DNA of 64,000 nt from Dactylonectria macrodidyma. Its lineage: Eukaryota > Ascomycota > Sordariomycetes > Hypocreales > Nectriaceae. The notes beneath the pieces were generated by a model that saw only the letters and a program-made list of their open reading frames with translations, was not told where the DNA came from and made no database searches. Location of the stretch: positions 2,294,001 through 2,358,000 of the forward strand of contig JAGMUV010000001.1 in NCBI GenBank assembly GCA_020744425.1. Direction: 5' to 3'. Of the stretch, positions 34,606-45,053 are shown piece after piece; within the stretch, counting starts at the first letter, position 1, and each line of letters opens with the position of its first letter. The translations under genes were made by a program, and so were the position numbers.

Positions 34606-35275
34606 TTAGTGCTCCTCGGAGGCCACGAACTCGTCGTACTTTTCCTTGCTCAGCAAGTCGTCCCAGGACTTGAGGTCCTCGGCCTGGAACTTGACGAGCC
34701 AACCGTCGCCCTCGGGTTCCTCGGACACCAGCTCGGGGGTGTCGTTGAGGCTCTCGTTTACCTCGATGATCTCGCCGGCAATCGGGGTGAAGACCTCGGA
34801 GACGGCCTTGACCGACTCGACGGTGCCAAAGGGCGCCTCGTGCTCAAAGGCGTCGCCTACCTCGGGCAGCTCGACGTAGACTACGTCACCCAGGGCGCTG
34901 GCGGCGTGCTTGGTCAAGCCAATTGTGTCTGCGGACAATGTCTCAGTACGGTTTGAATAATAATAATAATAAAAATGAAAAAACTTTTTTTTTTGGGGGG
35001 GGGGGGGGGGGTTGGCGGTTTCTTACAGTTGTTGCCGGTCAATTCCACCCACTCATGCTCCTTTGAGAACCGTCGCTCCAGGCCTTCACAGGTGGTCGTC
35101 AGTAATTTGCTGAGAAAAAGATGACAATCGAAAGCTTACAGATGGATGAGATGGAGAATGCTCGTCGCTGTGCGGCCAGGAACGCAACGGGTGCGGCCTT
35201 GATGGGGGCTCGGAGAGAAGAGGGCTTGGTTCGGGACACGGCGGCCCAAGCCTGGCGAGCAAAGAGAGATGACAT
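34606..35275 (-). CDS. GCV3: Glycine cleavage system H-protein
   Basis: Lipoyl carrier of the mitochondrial glycine cleavage system. It shuttles the aminomethyl group between P-, T- and L-proteins. Three exons (35140-35275, 35027-35083, 34606-34928) with introns of 56 and 98 bp give 171 residues. The first exon is an Arg/Ala-rich presequence. Exon 2 supplies RRFSKEHEWVELTGNN. Exon 3 begins YTIGLTKHAASALGD and contains the lipoylation motif VESVKAVSE with Lys105, then PIAGEIIEVNESL and the C-terminal WDDLLSKEKYDEF. The reading frame fixes both acceptors: the nearer candidate AG of intron 1 would introduce a stop. Intron 2 contains a 10-T/17-G homopolymer. Convergent with the P-protein gene. 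Confidence 0.97.
34985..35011. repeat. T10/G17 homopolymer run inside an intron
   Basis: Ten T then seventeen G on the + strand (C17/A10 in the transcript), within intron 2 of the H-protein gene. It is prone to slippage and to sequencing error. Confidence 0.9.
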
Positions 35276-36585
35276 GGTGATGTGTGAGTGAGTATGTGTG
35301 TGTGCGAAAGTGAAGAGTCGAGGGTTATGAATTGGTGGTTATTGCTAATCCTGGTTGGGCGACTTGCGTAGGGATGAATGAGGAGAAATAGGTAGCAATA
35401 GCACAGAACAGGAGGTGAAGGGCGGGTACCGATGGAGGATGAGATTGTAATACTTCGGTGCTCAGTCCGGCGACGGTCAGCGGCAACGGCGATGGACTGA
35501 AGCTACGGCAGATAACATGCTATCTATCAGTCAGTACCCGCCATTGGAACTCAAACCCGAACACACTAACGGAGCTGTGACTCGTGAGAGGGGCATGGCA
35601 TGACCGTAACAACGAGCTATGGGTACGGAAGCAACCATGCTGTTTTTTTTTTCCTTTTTTTTTTCCAGCTCTCAACTATCGGAGCGTCAGAGCGAAGCAA
35701 TCATGTGTCCCATGGCGATGACGGAGAGCGTGGTGGGTGGCTGTAGCTCTGGTGCACCCTCCTAATCGACAAGTTACCGATACATCGGTCCAAGCATCAC
35801 ATAACCGCTTGCTCAGTCACCACGAGCCCCATGGAGCCAGTGTGGACCAATGACATCGGGAGCCGCGCCGGCTGCCCACCGCTCAGAGGCAACACCGCGG
35901 TGCCACTTTCAGGTTCCACTCAAACTAGAAGTATAGAGTACCTGCGCGTAGTTGCCTCCACCAACCCAGAAACCTAGAGGCCAACGAGCTGTGGATGTTT
36001 TTCTTCGCCCCCCGAGGAGACGCTGCCGCGGAAGCAACTGTGTTAGTCCAATTGGACGACAGGGGGAGGCAAGACAGCGACTGTTGAAGCCAGCCCTGTA
36101 ATTGACCCATCGTCTTTCTTCCTTTCGCTTTACCTCTTACCCCGATGACTGGTTGATGGGTCGTTTTGCTAATGCGGGGAAGCTGGTCTTTTGTTGTGTC
36201 ATGACCACCCCATCCATACATGAGATTCACTTCGTGGTACGGAGTCACGACAGTACCCATGATAACCTTACGTAGCGACAAATAGATTCTAATGCACCCA
36301 CCCGTGTTCCCGGCTCGGAGGCCCGTCCGAACGCTGTCATGACATGCTTTGGCCGCTGAGGTGCGGCAGCTAACTCGGGTCTTCTAAGTTCTCCTGTCTA
36401 GCTTGAGATGCAGTCACAGCGAGTAATTATTCATCATGCCAAGTACGGCGATGGACGCGTAGTAGGCTATGACTTGCTGTCGACATGGAAGGCACAGGAA
36501 AATGGACAAGTTGTATCACTTGGCTGGGAAACAGGAGTATCATGCATCTTATCTATCAATTGGTATTATTTTCGTATAGTCCCAT
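35276..36585. other. Intergenic interval between H-protein and SHMT
   Basis: About 1.3 kb containing the H-protein promoter and the SHMT 3' UTR. T-runs lie at 35642-35667. No supportable gene. Confidence 0.5.
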
Positions 36586-38293
36586 TCAAGATTGCAGCCA
36601 CGGCTGGGGGAATTGGCCAACCCACTCCGCAACCTCCTTCCGGAGGGCACCGATCTCCGGCACTCCAGATCCATCGCCGAGGTGCTCCAGGAAGGCCTTG
36701 ACCGTGCCGGGGTTCTTGACGCCCTTGGCCTTGGCCGCCTCCCGCGCCAGCTTGTCCACCGAGGTGGTGATCTGGACGCCCTGGTCGACGATGTCGGCTA
36801 CGCGCTTGAAATCCTCGGCCTGGAAGCCCCTCGTCGTCATGGCCGGCGTGCCCAGTCGGAGACCGCCCGGCTTCAGCGCCGACTGGTCTCCCGGCACCGT
36901 GTTCTTGTTGCTGGCCACGCCGCAGAGCTCTAGCACGCGCTCGACGCGGGCGCCGTCGATCCCCCTGGGCTTCAGGTCGACGAGCACCAGGTGGTTGTCT
37001 GTGCCGCCCGACACCAGCTTGTAACCAAGACCGTCGCCTAGGCGGCTCGCGAACGCCTGCGCGTTGCTCAGAACCGTCTGCTGGTACTCCTTGAACTCGC
37101 TCGACTTCGCCTGGCGCAGGGCAACAGCCAGCGCCGTGATGGTGTGGTTGTGCGGGCCGCCCTGGTGACCGGGGAACACGGACGCGTTGATGGGGCCCTC
37201 GAGATCGTACAGGATCTGCTTGCCCTTCTTGTCGGTGCTCCGGACGCCCTTGCGGAAGAAGATCATGGCGCCTCGAGGGCCGCGGAGCGACTTGTGTGTC
37301 GTCGTAGTGACGACGTCGGCGTACTCGAATGGTGACGGGATGGTGCCGGCGGCGACGAGACCTGAGATGTGCGCCATGTCAGCTAGCAGGTATGCGCCAG
37401 TCTCGGTGGCGATAGCACGCATGCGCTCGTAGTCGATGAGGCGCGAGTACGCCGAGGTGCCGGCAATGATGATCTTGGGGCGGTAGAGGAGGGCGTTCTC
37501 GCGGAGCTTGTCGTAGTCGATGAGCCCAGTCTCCTCGGAGAGTCGGTAGGGCAGCGTCTCAAAGTACTTGGAGATCATCGAGATCTTCTTGTGAGGTAGC
37601 TGGTATCCGTGTGAGAGATGGCCTCCATGGGGAAGGTCGAGACCCATGATGCGGTCATGGGTGTTGAGGAGCGCTGAGTAGGCGCAGAGGTTGGCGGGCG
37701 ATCCGGAGAGAGCTTGGGTGAACGGTCAGAACAGTACAATGGGATAGACAAGGCCATTATTGGCGACAAAAGCAGTAAACGCACTTTGAACATTGACGCC
37801 CCAGAGCTCGGGATCGAGGCGGAAGGCTTCAAGAGCTCGCTTTTGACACAGCCGCTCGGCTTCGTCAATGTGTTCGTTTCCGCCATAGTAACGAGCTCCG
37901 GGGTAGCCTTCGGAGTACTTGTTCTGCATGACACTGCCGAGAGCATCGAGGACGGAGCGGGAAGTAAAGTTTTCCGAGGGGATCAGGTTGATGAAATGAT
38001 TCTGTCGTGTCTCTTCCTGTCATGGGAGTGAGTGGCTATCTTGAAGAGTAGAATTTGCGATTGATTCACATACACGCTTTAATATGGCATGAATTTCGGG
38101 GTCGCCATCTTGTAGAGTCGAACCTAGCAACTGTGCAAAAATGTCAGCACTCAATTCATCATGAGTACACTCATCATCTTACTTTTTCGTGTGCGGCGTA
38201 CGAGGCCAATGACCTCACTTGGACCTGGCTGGCGAGCGTTGCCTTGCCTCGGAGAGACTGGCTAGTCTGACGGAAAGCTCGAGAGGCCAACAT
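36586..38293 (-). CDS. SHM1: Serine hydroxymethyltransferase, mitochondrial type
   Basis: PLP enzyme interconverting serine and glycine with tetrahydrofolate one-carbon transfer. Four exons (38183-38293, 38074-38130, 37785-38016, 36586-37712) with introns of 52, 57 and 72 bp give 508 residues. The first exon is rich in Arg, Ser and Ala with no acidic residues until its end ([18 protein letters not shown]), a good mitochondrial presequence. Landmarks are [12 protein letters not shown], the [16 protein letters not shown] segment, [23 protein letters not shown] and [13 protein letters not shown] with PLP Lys274. Mitochondrial targeting would place it with the glycine cleavage system encoded next door. 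It is divergent from a Zn2Cys6 regulator. The SHM1 label rests on the presequence only. Confidence 0.96.
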
Positions 38294-39343
38294 GGTGGGA
38301 TGGTTAGCGAAAGGGCGATATCAGAACAAACGTCGAGCTTCAAAGGCGCCAGAAGAGACGAGAGGCCAATTGATCTAATATGTATAAGTGAGCAAGCCCT
38401 GGAACACCCCCGGTTCCACAAGAAGGGACCCAGTCGTTGATTGCCGCCCCTTCGGCTTCGGACGGTGACCCGAGACAGAGCAGCTGTGGCAGCTCCGCGC
38501 GCGGAGGTTTGGCCTGGACGATAGGCGCCGGGATCCACAGCTCCAAAGGCTTTTTGGGTGCTGCTGCTCCGAGGCCTGGGGCGGGTGACGTACATAGCAA
38601 TTACATGCTGGCAACTACCTTACCTACCTAGACGGAACGGCCTATCGGTAGTTTGTTACCTGGTCGTGCGGCTTCATCTCATCTTGGTGGCGCGCTGTGC
38701 TAGAACCGCGTTAGAAGGTGTCAATGGTCACTTGTCGAGCAAGGCCCTGACAAGAATGGTGTTGAATGTAGCCTTAGGGTAACATAGGTAGCTGCCTCAG
38801 GTACTAAGCGATGCGTTAGTCAACCTCAGGCGTCCCATCGCACTCGTCAACTACCTAGGTACCTTAGGTAGGTACCTTAGGTTGTCAGACCTGACTCAGG
38901 ACGTACCTACCTACCAACGCCAGCCGTGCGTGCGTCCATCACTGATCTGGCTTCAGTCCATCCATCCATCTCATGGCTCGGTAGGCTAGCGGCAAAGCAT
39001 TCGCACCCCTGCGGCCTTGCCCCTCTCCATCCAGCATCCAGTATCGAGCGTTGCTCCACCCTTGTTTATCTCCCCTTCAGCCTCTTCATGGCCGATGAGC
39101 TGGTTCCCCCACTGTCATCAACTCTCTCCACCTGCCGACTGATCCCCGTACCCGTGGGTTCCGCTCTCGATATCCCGTCATCGCGCGTGCTGCTCTTGGC
39201 TCGTCAGTTTGCCACGAACCGCATTTACCACAGAACCGCGTCGCAGCATTAAGACCGGGCCCTTGGCCTTGAGCCTATCTCTTGCGCTGTTTCCAGCCTC
39301 CCTCTCTGCCTCTGCTGTGCCCGCCCTTCTTGGCGCGCACAGC
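38294..39343. promoter_or_regulatory. Divergent promoter of SHMT and Zn2Cys6 factor
   Basis: About 1 kb between two divergent starts. It contains the palindrome CCGCGCGCGG at 38495-38504. It also has a cluster of TACCTAGGTA-type palindromes and CCTTAGGTAGGTACC repeats at 38618-38635 and 38851-38917. Repeats of this AGGTACCT style are common in ascomycete intergenic DNA, so function is uncertain. Confidence 0.45.
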
Positions 39344-41247
39344 ATGCGCCCGATGCCCATCATCAGGAGCCGCACCGGCTGCTTCACCTGTCGCCGTCGT
39401 AAGAAGAAGTGCAACGAGGAGAAGCCAATTTGCAGTGGCTGTAAGCGCAACAAGCTCGAATGTCACTGGCCTGCCGAGTCTTCCAATTCGTCCAACTCTC
39501 AGAAGCGGGACGCCGCGGCTCCTGGCTCTGGGGTCAACCCGCCCCAGTCGTCGAGGCTTTCGTTTGCCACATCAATGAGCTCCGAGTCGCAGCAACACCC
39601 ACATCCGGTTCAAGATGACCAGCAGCGGCAACGCCGAGAAGCTCCGCAACCGCAGCTCCAGTTCGCCCTGGATCCGGAGCTCCAGCTAAGCCCGGAGCCC
39701 ACTATAGTCGTCTCCGGGCCGTCTTTAGCCCCCCCTTCCCAAATCCACATTCCCGGAGACGGCTCATCCACTCCCGGTCCGGGTTCCGAAGACACGGACA
39801 TGGCTGACGATGAAGCCGGCCAACAGTCTCCATCCCCGTCCCCATCCCCGTCATCAACCCACTCTTCGGCGAATTCCTCCGACGCCATGTCCGTCGCCCC
39901 TCCCGTCATCGAATATGACCATGAGCTGGTCGATGCTTTGGCCCTCACCATCGCCTCCGGATCTAACACCGAACCCCAACCCTTCCTCGCTGCTGGTATC
40001 CCCATGCCCATCCCCATGCTACCTCATCAGCATGGCCATGACTCCTATGAACTGCTTAGTTACTATCTGGCGCGTACTGCCAACAGCATGGGCAATGGCT
40101 CTACTGACGTCAACCCTTTCATCGCAAAGCTGATCCCCCTTGGCTTCTCTAACCCGCTCGTCTTGCAACTCATACTAGCCCAGAGTGCAGCTCATCGTCA
40201 AGCATCGGCAGAACGCCAGCCCACTGACCAGATCGCTCAACGGTATTACACAGACTCACTGCGCATGTTCAGGAATGTAGTGAGCGAGTATGTATCGGGC
40301 AAAGAAGAAAACACCCTCGTCTTGACTGTAGGAAGTCTCATCCTGTGCCTGACCGAGGTCTGTATCCGTAACATTTCTCACAGCTGTGGCTCGTTATAGC
40401 TAACGCGGTTTAGGTTGCTCGAGGAGATATCCACGGCACAGTCTTTGACCATCTCTCGGCATCCAAGTCTCTGTTGTCCATGCTGTTGGCACGACCCAAG
40501 TCGGAACTCTTCGACGATCTACCAGACTTCCTTGTCGAGTATTACATGCACATAGCTGCTTCTAGTATGATCTCGATAGATGCCCACTACAGCTCCGAGT
40601 CTCTGCTTAGCCCCGACATCGAGAACATGGCGAGGGGCCTCGTTGAGAGGAAATACGTCGGCCAACTTTGCGGGTGCTGGCTTGAACTGCTGGTGCTCAT
40701 CCCCCAGATTTTTCATCTTGGCCAGGGCATGATGACAACCGTGGACGGACAGCCAGCCTCCCCATCTCCGGACAAGATCGTCACATTCGGCTTTCTGCAA
40801 TCGCAGACCTTGGCATTCTTCCCAGACGTTGCCGTGACCCCGCATGCTCGGCTTGCTGGCCTCGTTTTCAAGCAGGCGGTCCTCTTGTACCTGTGGACAA
40901 TCCTGGGCACATCTTACGTGCAGAGAGAACAAACTGTCCACAAGGCGCTCATGGACTCCGCCGTTTCCGATGCAGTGGCCCTACTCAGTCAGCTGCCTGC
41001 TACAGTCAGAGTAAACACAAGCCTCTGTTGGCCGCTCGCTGTCATCGGCTGTAGTACAACCGATCCGAACATCCAGCAAATTCTAAGACTCCGACTACAG
41101 ACAATGGTGGATACAATTGGCCTAGGGAACATGAGAGAAACTCTAGTGCTGTTGGAGCATGTGTGGCGACAACCGCTTGAGGATATCAGTCCCTGGACAC
41201 TATGCAAGGCGATGAGGGACCACCAGATATGGATATCCTTCGCTTGA
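39344..41247 (+). CDS. Zn2Cys6 (fungal-specific) transcription factor
   Basis: Nuclear DNA-binding regulator. Exons 39344-40357 and 40414-41247 (intron 56 bp) give 615 residues. The N-terminus carries the binuclear zinc cluster CFTCRRRKKKC followed by CSGCKRNKLEC, starting ten residues after MRP. A long Ser/Pro/Gln-rich linker follows. The C-terminal ~400 residues have the helical middle-homology type (Fungal_trans_2-like, for example NPLVLQLILAQSAAHRQ and YYTDSLRMFRNVVSEY). The ATG at 39344 is the first in frame before the zinc cluster. It is divergent from SHMT, so it may be a local regulator of the glycine/serine genes. That is inference from position only; the target is unknown. Confidence 0.92.
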
Positions 41248-42830
41248 AGAGACAATTACTAGAGTACATGATGCGCTATCAACCGCTCAAAAATTTGAGC
41301 CCCCGAGATACCCAACGCCGTTGGTTCACAGCAAACTCTTCCGTGACGATGAGATAGCTGTCACCCACTCCTTGTTCTCGTCGCGAGTCAGGACGTCTTG
41401 CCGGATGTGAAACGAGGGAAGTTCCGATCCAAACCCCAAAGGGATGAATTCATCGTCAGAACTGTTCGCTTTTGGCATTCACCAGTTCCTCCAGAGCGAC
41501 CACTTGCTGTATTCAGCGGCGCAATCGAGTTCGAACTAGTATTCGACTTGTAGCTAGGACGTCTTCTCATCGGACCTGACTGCCTCGCGACTTGACAAAC
41601 GCTTGCTACATCACCAATCGCATCAAGACCACAGCTGAAATAGTTCAGAATAAGCGGCGACGCTTAGGCTCCTCGCTCCGGCCCACGAGGTGCCCTACAC
41701 AAGCTCTGGATTGGGAGTCCCCCTGACACGATTAATGTCTTCCACCATGTGCAAGTTCACTAACTTGAAGTCAAGAGTGGATTTAAGGCAAACATTGTCG
41801 ACAAAGGCCGTTATATCATTGCAGAATGCAAACATAAAAGCAGAAATAGCGGAGTTGCAAAATCTACATGGCACTTGGCATGAATAATGTTAAAGATTCG
41901 CTCAAAAGAGGTGTCATCCTTCTTGTTTCAGCATACTAGCTAGGATCGCCTAACAGACGCCACTTTTTCTTGTCTTTGTCAATCATGGTTTCATGTAGAC
42001 AGACTCCTGACTGGGCTCCTAGTTTTGGGAGCTGAATGTTTGACTTGCCGTTGCAGAAACCGAATTCTCGCCGGCTTGGCCGTTTGCGTTACACAAAGCG
42101 TCGATAAACGCAGCCCCAACAATACAAAGGAAGGATGTGGCGGCGGCAGCCCGCTTACCAGACGTTTTGGTTCCGGTGTCGGAGGATCTGAGGAGAAATG
42201 GAAGACGTCGCGGCATGTTCAGGCACATAAGATTGCGGATTAGAATTCGGAACGGTAGACTTTAGCAACTCCCTCGACATCGGACAGACGGGCTCACGGC
42301 GCATTCACAAAACTATATCACCGAGGTGATTGCCCTGGTCTTCATCTTTTGTTTCTCATTTTTGATCATGCCCATTGATTCCTCTCTTACCTGAAACTCC
42401 CGCCATCAGGGCTGTCAAGTGTCCTCGCTCCAAGCCCCCCACCACCTGATTTGTGAGCGTCCTCAGCTCCGTCAAGCTTAGTATTCAGTTCTTCTGTGGG
42501 TAGGTTCCAGAAATTACGCAACCGCTGTTGCTGCGTTTGGGCTTTCAAATCTCGCGTGGCGTACTCACACCCTAATCCTCCTTTCCTTGCATACTGGCAT
42601 GAAGATCATTCACAGTGATGATATCCGATTGGTACATGAAAATATTGCTATGTATCAGAAATTTATTACATGAGATATGAATTTGCTAGTCTACGCTCCC
42701 TCATAGTAAGGCAGCCCATATGCATGTCCCCGATAAATGGCAAACAACTGCGTCCACGGTTGCAGTTCCGAAAAGGGAAAAAGAAATCAAACAAGAAAAA
42801 TCAAAAATCAAAATCAAAATCATCACACTA
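41248..42830. other. Gene-poor interval with one weak small ORF
   Basis: About 1.6 kb. A minus-strand ATG at 42216 opens 65 codons ending at 42019, with a basic start (MPRRLPFLLRSS) and a hydrophobic middle (AAAATSFLCIVGAAFI). It could be a tiny membrane or secreted protein, but nothing else supports it. The rest shows no gene. Confidence 0.3.
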
Positions 42831-44219
42831 CGCTGGCCCTGTGGTAAACACGATGGACTTGGGGCCTGCCTTGCCCTGACGTTTTTGCATCCTCGATGGC
42901 CGACCGTCCCGGAGAGGTTCCGGATTTCGTCTTCGCTTAGGCAGGCTTCCAAGTGAGTTGGAGCTTGTCGTGTAGCCTTCGATATTGCGACTCTCTCGAA
43001 TAGCAGCATGCTCGGTTTGAGGTGCTGTGGAGCTCGCAGCTGGTTGGAAAGCATTTCTGTCCTGACCTCTTTGGGCAAACCTGACGTTCGGGGCCCGAAT
43101 AGCGTTATCACAGTGCTGTTTAGCCATGTCCCTGAGGTTTTGGAATGCAGTGGCCCCTTCTAGAAAGTTCTCACGGCTACCCACCATAGCGAACGCAGCT
43201 ATCTGGGTCATGTGGCATTCGGGTCTCCCATCTGGCATTACTGGCGCCGTAGTGTGGTGGGCGTACAACTGTATGTAGTAAGCCGATATGGTATGTTGCA
43301 CTGTAGGCATACACACGTCCGTCAAAGACCGGTTCATCTATGCCATAGTTATGCAGCATGTGCATGACACGGGCCCCAACGGCTCCGTCATATCGTGCCT
43401 GTGTCCTTGCCACTCCCTGGGATCCTTCTAGGCCCTTTACTTGGAAGAAAACGTTGGGAGCTATAGGCTCGGTCGCCTGAGTCGATGAAACGATGTGGCT
43501 GGCTAACTCTTTCCGGATCGATGGGTTGAGTTGATTTGGTAGTGCGCTGTAGTAGAAGTCCGGCTTCGGAGGAGCCACAGATTTGTCAGTCAATGGTTCA
43601 AGATTTGCAAATGATGTATTTAGGGCAGAGAGGTTGCCAATTTGCCTTTCCCCAGTGATGACAGGAATGACAAATGCTCTGACCTGGTCTTAATTCCGAG
43701 ACTGCAAATCGTTGTGCTGGAAGGCCTCAAAGTTGCTTTCGGAGAAACAAGAAGACGAGAGTGATGGCCTTCGCGCGCTCAGGGCCGCTCTTATCCCCCT
43801 TATGTCTTCGGTCGTTTTTATCCCAATCGGATGAACACCATGATCGGTCAAATGCTGTCCGAAGGCGGGGTTGTAGGGACTCTACCTCTTTGTCATAGTT
43901 GTTGTTGAATAATCTAGGTCGATTCTTCTTTTCAAGATTCCTTGCTTGATAAGAAGTCGGATATCTTCGGTCGGCTTGTCGAAGACGGCGCTTTGGCACG
44001 CAATGATTGGCCCACGATGGCCTTGGGGTAGCCTCTGAGGTTAGTCACGTCTGGAACACCTTGCCTAGAGAATCGAGCAACTTCCTTTGCGGCTCTAGGC
44101 GGGCGATGTGGGATAGGTCCTGGCGGGGGTGGAGGAAAAGGAAGTCGAGTATGAACGGCCCGTCGGTGAACTTCTTCCAATGCAGTGCGGATGAACGGCA
44201 CCTCAGATAGCTGTCCCAA
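42831..44219 (-). pseudogene. Decayed fungal gene, possible PD-(D/E)xK-fold family of unknown function
   Basis: Several minus-strand frames, read in turn, form one family-like protein. It starts with a Pro-rich stretch and ARFSRQGVPDVTNLRGYPK (44219-43990). A segment AVFDKPTEDIRLLIKQG then leads to SPYNPAFGQHLTDHG, PSLSSSCFSESNFEAF and PKPDFYYSALPNQL. NVFFQVKG and ARYDGAVGARVMHML follow, then YAYSATYH, and in a third frame LYAHHTTAPVMPDGRPE and FLEGATAFQNLRDMAK. The coding text is interrupted by in-frame TAG and TAA codons and at least two frame changes, so it is a pseudogene. PDF...QVKG may be a degenerate nuclease-like PD-xxK motif. Family recall is from general pattern only; no domain name is certain. 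Confidence 0.6.
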
Positions 44220-45053
44220 AGCTCGGGAGCAAATTTCTAGTTGTCGTAATTGTCAACCGCTGGCTCGAATGTGCTTGCTGGGTGGCTTATTTTCGATGAC
44301 TGGTTTGTGGACTGGCTGCTCTGACGTGGAGGGTTGGTCATCTGGGAAAGGTCGAGAGAAGCTGACATCTTGAGGAATATCTATTGTGGAATACAGGCTG
44401 AGCCTGAATCCTTCTGTCACCGGCTGCACCAATTTGACATGTTTGGGTTGGCGCTTTAGACATTTGAGGGATGTGGTTGAACGGTTGATGGGGAGAGAAC
44501 AAAGAACTCACATGCAAGTTGTGCATGGACATGCGCAAGCCACGCAGTCGAGCCAATGGAACATGCTTCTGTTGGTTTCTAAAGCATAAAGGTTTGCTCA
44601 GTGGTAGTTCAGCCTGGCCTTTGTCGACTCTCTGCTGTAAGGGGCGCTATCAGTATCATGTTTTTTGCCCATGTTCGCATGCCGTGTTTGCAAGATCACA
44701 AAACAAAGGGGGGTTGCACAAAGGGCACCAATGATAGGGTCATGGCTTTGATATTTATGAGGGCCAGCTGGGTAACATCACTCGAGGCACAAAAATATCC
44801 TCATCCGTTAGAACACATTGGGTCCAGTCTAGGGCCTTGAGGCTCGTGGCACACCCACGTGCCTCTCAAGTTCATCTCCAAATCGCAGTCCACACAGTCT
44901 TCTGAGTCACGTGTATCCAAACTAGCGTTGGAATCATGACCAGAGAACTACCGGAGGACAGAGATAATGAATGCATCTAGCCTCCGGAAATTTCCTCCTC
45001 GACCTACCAATTTTTTCACCAGGACCCAGTAACTTTACTCCGTCGCATTTATA
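44220..45053. other. Interval upstream of the decayed gene
   Basis: About 830 bp. Part (44220-44370) may be more of the decayed gene's N-terminus, with Ser/Gln-rich text followed by a stop. No intact gene seen. Confidence 0.35.

Noticed and set aside
43270..43320. 46-nt intron explaining the frame change in the decayed gene
   Set aside because: Possible by splice signals, but it would remove conserved-looking YAYSATYH residues, and separate in-frame stops remain elsewhere.
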